DNA of 59,728 bases from positions 1-59,728 of IMG/VR virus record IMGVR_UViG_3300046028_010391. One strand, 5' to 3'. How positions within the stretch are numbered: the stretch's first letter is position 1; each line of letters starts with the position of its first letter. Made by a program: the position numbers and the translations under genes. Shown piece by piece: positions 55,999 to 59,728 of this stretch. Under the pieces are notes generated by a model, which was not told where the DNA came from, did not search any database, and saw only the letters and a program-made list of their open reading frames with translations. This DNA is from a virus.

Positions 55999-56184
55999 AT
56001 GAGTAAAAAAGATATGACACTAACCTCTGTTAAAGTACAGAGCGAGTTGTTTGAGAATTTTAAAATCTCTTGCGTAAAATACAAATTTTCCCTACAAAAG
56101 CTTGCTGATCGAGCTATTCATTTGTATCTTACCGATGACGATTTTAGAAAAAAAATTCACAATCACAACAACCTAGACGTTTAA
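55999..56184 (+). CDS. Small ribbon-helix-helix-like protein
   Basis: A 61-residue protein. T-L-T-S-V-K-V-Q-S-E-L-F-E-N-F-K-I-S-C has the strand-then-helix layout of RHH/Arc-type DNA-binding proteins, followed by S-L-Q-K-L-A-D-R-A-I-H-L-Y-L. It is a candidate transcription regulator, and operator-like repeats at 37692 and 40320 would be natural targets to test. Having its own promoter agrees with a regulator. Confidence 0.5.
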   Translation: MSKKDMTLTSVKVQSELFENFKISCVKYKFSLQKLADRAIHLYLTDDDFRKKIHNHNNLDV

Positions 56185-56205
56185 AAAAACAACAAATTTA
56201 GTTAC

Positions 56206-57642
56206 ATGAATAATAGTTTTGAACACTTGCCAAAAGAGCAAAGGAAAAAGATCTTACTTATTTGTGACGATATCCGAGTTCATTCGGGGATTGCAACAGT
56301 AGGTAGAGAAATTGTAATTCACACCTCCCATCATTTCAATTGGGTAAACATTGGTGGAGCAGTAAAACACCCAGAAGAAGGTAAACGTTTAGATCTTTCA
56401 GAATCTACAAACGTAAATGCAGGTATTGATGATTCTTCAGTAATTATGTATCCAGTTACAGGATACGGTACTCCAGAATTAGTTCGTCACTTAATTAAAG
56501 CTGAACAACCTGATGCTATTATGTTGATTACTGATCCTCGTTACTTTACATGGTTGTTTGCTATTGAAAATGAAATCCGTAAACACATTCCTATTGCTTA
56601 CTTAAACATTTGGGATGACTATCCAGCACCTCACTACAATAAAGCATTTTATGAGGCATGTGATTTGTTGATGGGTATTTCAAAACAAACAGTAAACATC
56701 AATAAACTTGTATTACGAGATAAAGCGGAAAGTAGAATTTTACGTTATGTTCCTCACGGTTTGAATAATGATATTTTTAAACCTTTGAGTAAAGAAGATG
56801 AACAATTAAAAGAATTTAAAAAGAAATTATTCCAAGGTAAAGAATATGATTTTGTTTTGTTCTTTAACTCTAGAAATATTCGCCGCAAACAAATTCCAGA
56901 TGCGATGTTAGCTTATAGATACTTTATTGATAAATTGTCTATTGAACAAGCTAAAAAATGTGCATTTGTACTTCATACCGAATTAGTAAGTGAACACGGT
57001 ACAGATCTCCCAGCAGTTCAAGAATTGATTTTAAATGGAGAACAATACAATGTAATTTATACTGGAGATCGTTTTGATGCTAATGGAATGAATTTATTGT
57101 ATAACAGCTGTGATGCTCAGATTTTGTTAACATCAAATGAAGGTTGGGGATTAAGTTTAACGGAAGCTATGTTATGTGGTTTACCTATTATTGCTAACGT
57201 AACAGGTGGTATGCAAGATCAAATGCGTTTTGAATTTGAAGATGGTACTTGGATTGATTTTGATGCAGATTTCCCTTCAAATCATAACGGAACCTATAAA
57301 AAACACGGTAAATGGGCTTTCCCAGTATATCCAACAAATCGTTCATTAGTTGGTTCACCACCAACACCTTATATTTGGGATGATAGATGCACCTCAGAAG
57401 ATGCAGCTGAACAAATTATGGCTGTTTATAATTTAGGTAAAGAAGGTCGTGAAGAAGTAGGTTTAGCTGGCCGTGAATGGGCTATTGGTGATGAAGCTGG
57501 ATTTACAGCAAAACACCAAGCATCAAGAGTTATTGAAGCATTTAATACACTATTTGAAACTTGGAAACCGAGAGAAAAATATGAATTAATTAATGTTAAT
57601 CAAGTAGAAGATAGAATTGTAAACCATAAATTGTTATATTAA
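56206..57642 (+). CDS. GT-B (family 4-like) glycosyltransferase
   Basis: A 478-residue protein. I-L-L-I-C-D-D-I-R-V-H-S-G-I-A-T-V-G-R-E is the GT4 N-terminal Gly loop. V-P-H-G-L-N-N-D-I-F-K-P, F-N-S-R-N-I-R-R-K-Q and S-N-E-G-W-G-L-S-L-T-E-A-M-L-C-G-L-P form the donor domain. It is followed with a one-base overlap by another glycosyltransferase and belongs to the second glycosylation region. The acceptor is unknown. Confidence 0.82.
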   Translation: MNNSFEHLPKEQRKKILLICDDIRVHSGIATVGREIVIHTSHHFNWVNIGGAVKHPEEGKRLDLSESTNVNAGIDDSSVIMYPVTGYGTPELVRHLIKAEQPDAIMLITDPRYFTWLFAIENEIRKHIPIAYLNIWDDYPAPHYNKAFYEACDLLMGISKQTVNINKLVLRDKAESRILRYVPHGLNNDIFKPLSKEDEQLKEFKKKLFQGKEYDFVLFFNSRNIRRKQIPDAMLAYRYFIDKLSIEQAKKCAFVLHTELVSEHGTDLPAVQELILNGEQYNVIYTGDRFDANGMNLLYNSCDAQILLTSNEGWGLSLTEAMLCGLPIIANVTGGMQDQMRFEFEDGTWIDFDADFPSNHNGTYKKHGKWAFPVYPTNRSLVGSPPTPYIWDDRCTSEDAAEQIMAVYNLGKEGREEVGLAGREWAIGDEAGFTAKHQASRVIEAFNTLFETWKPREKYELINVNQVEDRIVNHKLLY

Positions 57643-58949
57643 TGAAACCGTTATTTGTAATAAGTTCTCCTTTTGACACCTATAGTGGCTATGGTGCTCG
57701 TTCAAGAGATTTAATTAAAGCCATTGTAGAATCTGATAAATATAATGTAAGATTGATTTCCCAACGTTGGGGAGGTACACCGTTTGGATTTTGTGAAGAT
57801 AATCCAGAATGGAAATTTCTTTTAGATCTACAACTCCCTAATAATCAACTTCCTAAACAACCAGAAATTTGGGCTCAGGTAACTGTACCTAATGAATTCC
57901 AACCAGTAGGAAAATATAATATTGGTTTTACAGCTGGTATTGAAACTACTTTATGTGCACCTGAATGGATTGAAGGATGTAACAGAATGGATCTTAACAT
58001 TGTTTCTTCAGAACATTCTAAAAAAGTATTTGTAGATTCTAAATATGAAAAAAGAAACAAACAAACAAATGTTCTTGAAGGTACAATTGAATTATCTAAA
58101 CCTATGGAAGTGTTGTTTGAAGGAGCAAACACAGACATTTACAAAGTTATTGAATCTCACCAAGTTAAAACTATTAATTTAGATTCAATTAAAGAAAAAT
58201 TTGCATATTTGTTTGTAGGTCACTGGATTACAGGTGATTTTAATGAAGATAGAAAGAATGTAAGTTTGTTAGTTAAAGCATTTTATGAAGTATTTAAAAA
58301 CAAACAAAACAAACCAGCACTTATCTTAAAAACTTCTCAAGTAGGTGCCTCTTATATGGACCGAGAAGAAATTCTTAAAAAGATTAAACAAATTCTTAAA
58401 ACTGTAAACTCTAAAAATGTACCTAATGTTTATTTGTTACATGGAGAATTTACAGATGTAGAAATGAATGAATTATATAATCATTCTAAAGTAAAAGCTA
58501 TGGTTAGTTTAACTAAAGGTGAAGGTTTTGGTCGTCCACTACTTGAATTTAGTTTGACTAAAAAGCCAATTATTACTACAGGATGGTCTGGACATATGGA
58601 TTTCTTGAATCCCGATTTTGTAAATCTAATTCAAGGTCAATTAACAAATGTACATGAAAGCGCTGCTAATCAGTTTCTATTAAAAGATTCTCAATGGTTC
58701 TCAGCAGACCATGGTCAAGTAGGTTACTTCCTTAAGGATGTATTTGAAAATTATAAAAACTATACTGACAAAGCAAAACGCCAAGCATATTATAGTAAAT
58801 CCAACTTTAGTTGGGATAAAATGAAGGAAAAAATTGATACTATTTTAACAGATAATATCCCTGAGTTTCCTAAAGAAGTAAGTTTAAAACTACCTTCACT
58901 GAAAAAAATCGAAATGCCAAAACTTAAAAAAGTAGAACAAAATGGATAA
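57642..58949 (+). CDS. GT-B (family 4-like) glycosyltransferase
   Basis: A 435-residue protein. S-S-P-F-D-T-Y-S-G-Y-G-A-R-S-R-D-L-I is the N-terminal loop, and T-K-G-E-G-F-G-R-P-L-L-E-F is the donor-binding Glu region. The middle has F-E-G-A-N-T-D-I-Y. The C-terminal 30 residues are basic, K/L/P-rich repeats (L-K-L-P-S-L-K-K, E-M-P-K-L-K-K) that may bind a partner or membrane. It is coupled with the previous gene (one-base overlap) and the next (8 bases). Confidence 0.8.
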   Translation: MKPLFVISSPFDTYSGYGARSRDLIKAIVESDKYNVRLISQRWGGTPFGFCEDNPEWKFLLDLQLPNNQLPKQPEIWAQVTVPNEFQPVGKYNIGFTAGIETTLCAPEWIEGCNRMDLNIVSSEHSKKVFVDSKYEKRNKQTNVLEGTIELSKPMEVLFEGANTDIYKVIESHQVKTINLDSIKEKFAYLFVGHWITGDFNEDRKNVSLLVKAFYEVFKNKQNKPALILKTSQVGASYMDREEILKKIKQILKTVNSKNVPNVYLLHGEFTDVEMNELYNHSKVKAMVSLTKGEGFGRPLLEFSLTKKPIITTGWSGHMDFLNPDFVNLIQGQLTNVHESAANQFLLKDSQWFSADHGQVGYFLKDVFENYKNYTDKAKRQAYYSKSNFSWDKMKEKIDTILTDNIPEFPKEVSLKLPSLKKIEMPKLKKVEQNG

Positions 58950-59397
58950 TCTAATTGTATGCGCACATTGTGGCTCAGATGCCTGCTATGTTGATGAAGT
59001 GAATCAAGATATTAAAACTTATTTTTGTTATGGGTGTGGTTTTCAAACTAACTCATTAATGAAAGAAGGTGAAACATTTTTTGAAGAACAAATTTCCATA
59101 CTTCCTGAATTGTATAAGGATTTATTAGGTAAAGATGATGATGGTCACGTTTGGATGCCTTCATCAGTAAATGTTCCTACCCAAGGTATGATATTTGCTA
59201 ATGGTCCCTCTAAAGATCAATGGGGATGGGGAGCTGTTAAAGCAGTTCCTGTTACTGAAGAGGAAAAAGAAAAATATCCTATTAAAAACCAACCAGGAAA
59301 ATTTTACGAGTGGAGAATGGATATGACTACTCTTCAAATGTTCCCTGAACGTGATTTTATAGAAGCTCTTTCTTATATTGGTGTTTTACCTGAATAA
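58942..59397 (+). CDS. Zinc-ribbon protein of unknown function
   Basis: A 151-residue protein. The N terminus has V-C-A-H-C-G (Cys7, Cys10) and F-C-Y-G-C-G (Cys29, Cys32), a zinc ribbon. The rest is acidic and Trp/Pro-rich (G-H-V-W-M-P-S-S-V-N-V-P-T-Q-G-M). Such ribbons bind nucleic acids or proteins. It is in the same unit as the glycosyltransferases. No family is assigned. Confidence 0.5.
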   Translation: MDNLIVCAHCGSDACYVDEVNQDIKTYFCYGCGFQTNSLMKEGETFFEEQISILPELYKDLLGKDDDGHVWMPSSVNVPTQGMIFANGPSKDQWGWGAVKAVPVTEEEKEKYPIKNQPGKFYEWRMDMTTLQMFPERDFIEALSYIGVLPE

Positions 59398-59408
59398 AAA
59401 TAAAATTT

Positions 59409-59728
59409 ATGAAAAAAATATGGTACGCTCCCTATAAGTTTGAATCTTATGGAGAAGAAGAAATTAAAGCAGTAGAAGAATCACTCCGCTCAGGATGGTT
59501 AGGTGGACAAGGTCCTAAATCAGTTGAATTTGAAGAAAAAATTGCTAAACGATTTGGTAAAAAATATGGTGTATTTGTTAACTCAGGTTCATCAGCATGT
59601 TTGTTAGCTATTGCCGCTTTGAATTTACCTAAAGGATGTAAAATTATTACTCCGGCTTGTACATTTTCAACCACATTGGCTCCTATTATTCAATTAGGTT
59701 ATAAACCTAAATTTGTAGATGTAGGATT
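59409..59728 (+). CDS. DegT/DnrJ/EryC1-type aminotransferase, 3' partial
   Basis: An open frame from the ATG at 59409 to the window end, about 106 residues visible. S-G-W-L-G-G-Q-G-P-K-S-V-E-F-E, F-V-N-S-G-S-S-A-C-L-L-A-I and I-T-P-A-C-T-F-S-T-T are hallmarks of PLP-dependent sugar aminotransferases that make amino sugars (such as perosamine or bacillosamine types) on nucleotide carriers. The PLP lysine would be further downstream. It likely supplies the donor for the glycosyltransferases just upstream. Confidence 0.82.
   Translation, partial: MKKIWYAPYKFESYGEEEIKAVEESLRSGWLGGQGPKSVEFEEKIAKRFGKKYGVFVNSGSSACLLAIAALNLPKGCKIITPACTFSTTLAPIIQLGYKPKFVDVG

Overview
The window is about 60 kb of a T4-like contractile-tailed bacteriophage (myovirus) genome. 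It is AT-rich, densely packed and almost entirely transcribed from the + strand; only one gene (37420-37635) lies on the - strand. Several signs point to a Bacteroidetes (possibly flavobacterial) host. Host-type promoters read TTG-N20-TATATTW, close to the Bacteroidetes -33/-7 pattern. Shine-Dalgarno sequences are mostly absent. The tail fibre carries VGIGTTSP-type repeats that are familiar from Bacteroidetes proteins. The host is an inference. No capsid, portal or terminase genes lie in the window, and I saw no tRNA or rRNA.

Layout. (1) 1-10861: tail fibre genes, T4 gp13/gp14/gp15-like neck and tail-terminator genes, and a 1632-residue fibre made largely of proline-free Gly-X-Y repeats. (2) 10924-15580: three glycosyltransferase genes, the last resembling autotransporter O-heptosyltransferases, flanked by two paralogous coiled-coil genes. 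(3) 15634-27236: tail sheath, tail tube, a tail assembly chaperone that appears to be extended by +1 ribosomal frameshifting, tape measure, and baseplate and hub proteins including a hub with a C-terminal peptidase domain. (4) 27251-36064: a very small family A polymerase-like protein, then SSB (gp32), UvsX, 5'-3' exonuclease, replicative helicase (gp41), NrdB and NrdA. (5) 36079-40360: a membrane protein with EF-hands, a divergent lipoprotein gene and small early-type genes. (6) 39181-45747: a 7-deazaguanine cassette (DpdA/TGT-like protein, QueC, QueD, QueE, FolE) interleaved with a phosphoribosyltransferase, two thioredoxin-like proteins, a secreted nuclease and a MazG-like protein. (7) 45747-54406: family B DNA polymerase, sliding clamp, GroES and GroEL, clamp loader subunits gp44 and gp62, a hotdog thioesterase and a DUF1599/Nmad1-like protein. 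(8) 54394-59728: more glycosyltransferases, a Cas4/AddB-like nuclease, a zinc-ribbon protein and the start of a DegT-type sugar aminotransferase.

How it fits together. Replication, recombination and dNTP genes form a T4-like replisome supply. FolE-QueD-QueE-QueC would make a 7-deazaguanine base and the DpdA-like enzyme would put it into DNA, probably shielding the genome from restriction. The glycosyltransferase modules lie beside an exceptionally Ser/Thr-rich fibre, which suggests that the virion itself is glycosylated. Transcription seems to use two signals: TTG-N20-TATATTW before DNA-metabolism genes, and a -33-less AATATTTATAA motif before most virion genes, analogous to T4 early and late promoters. 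Many early-type genes share an AGTT immediately before the start codon.
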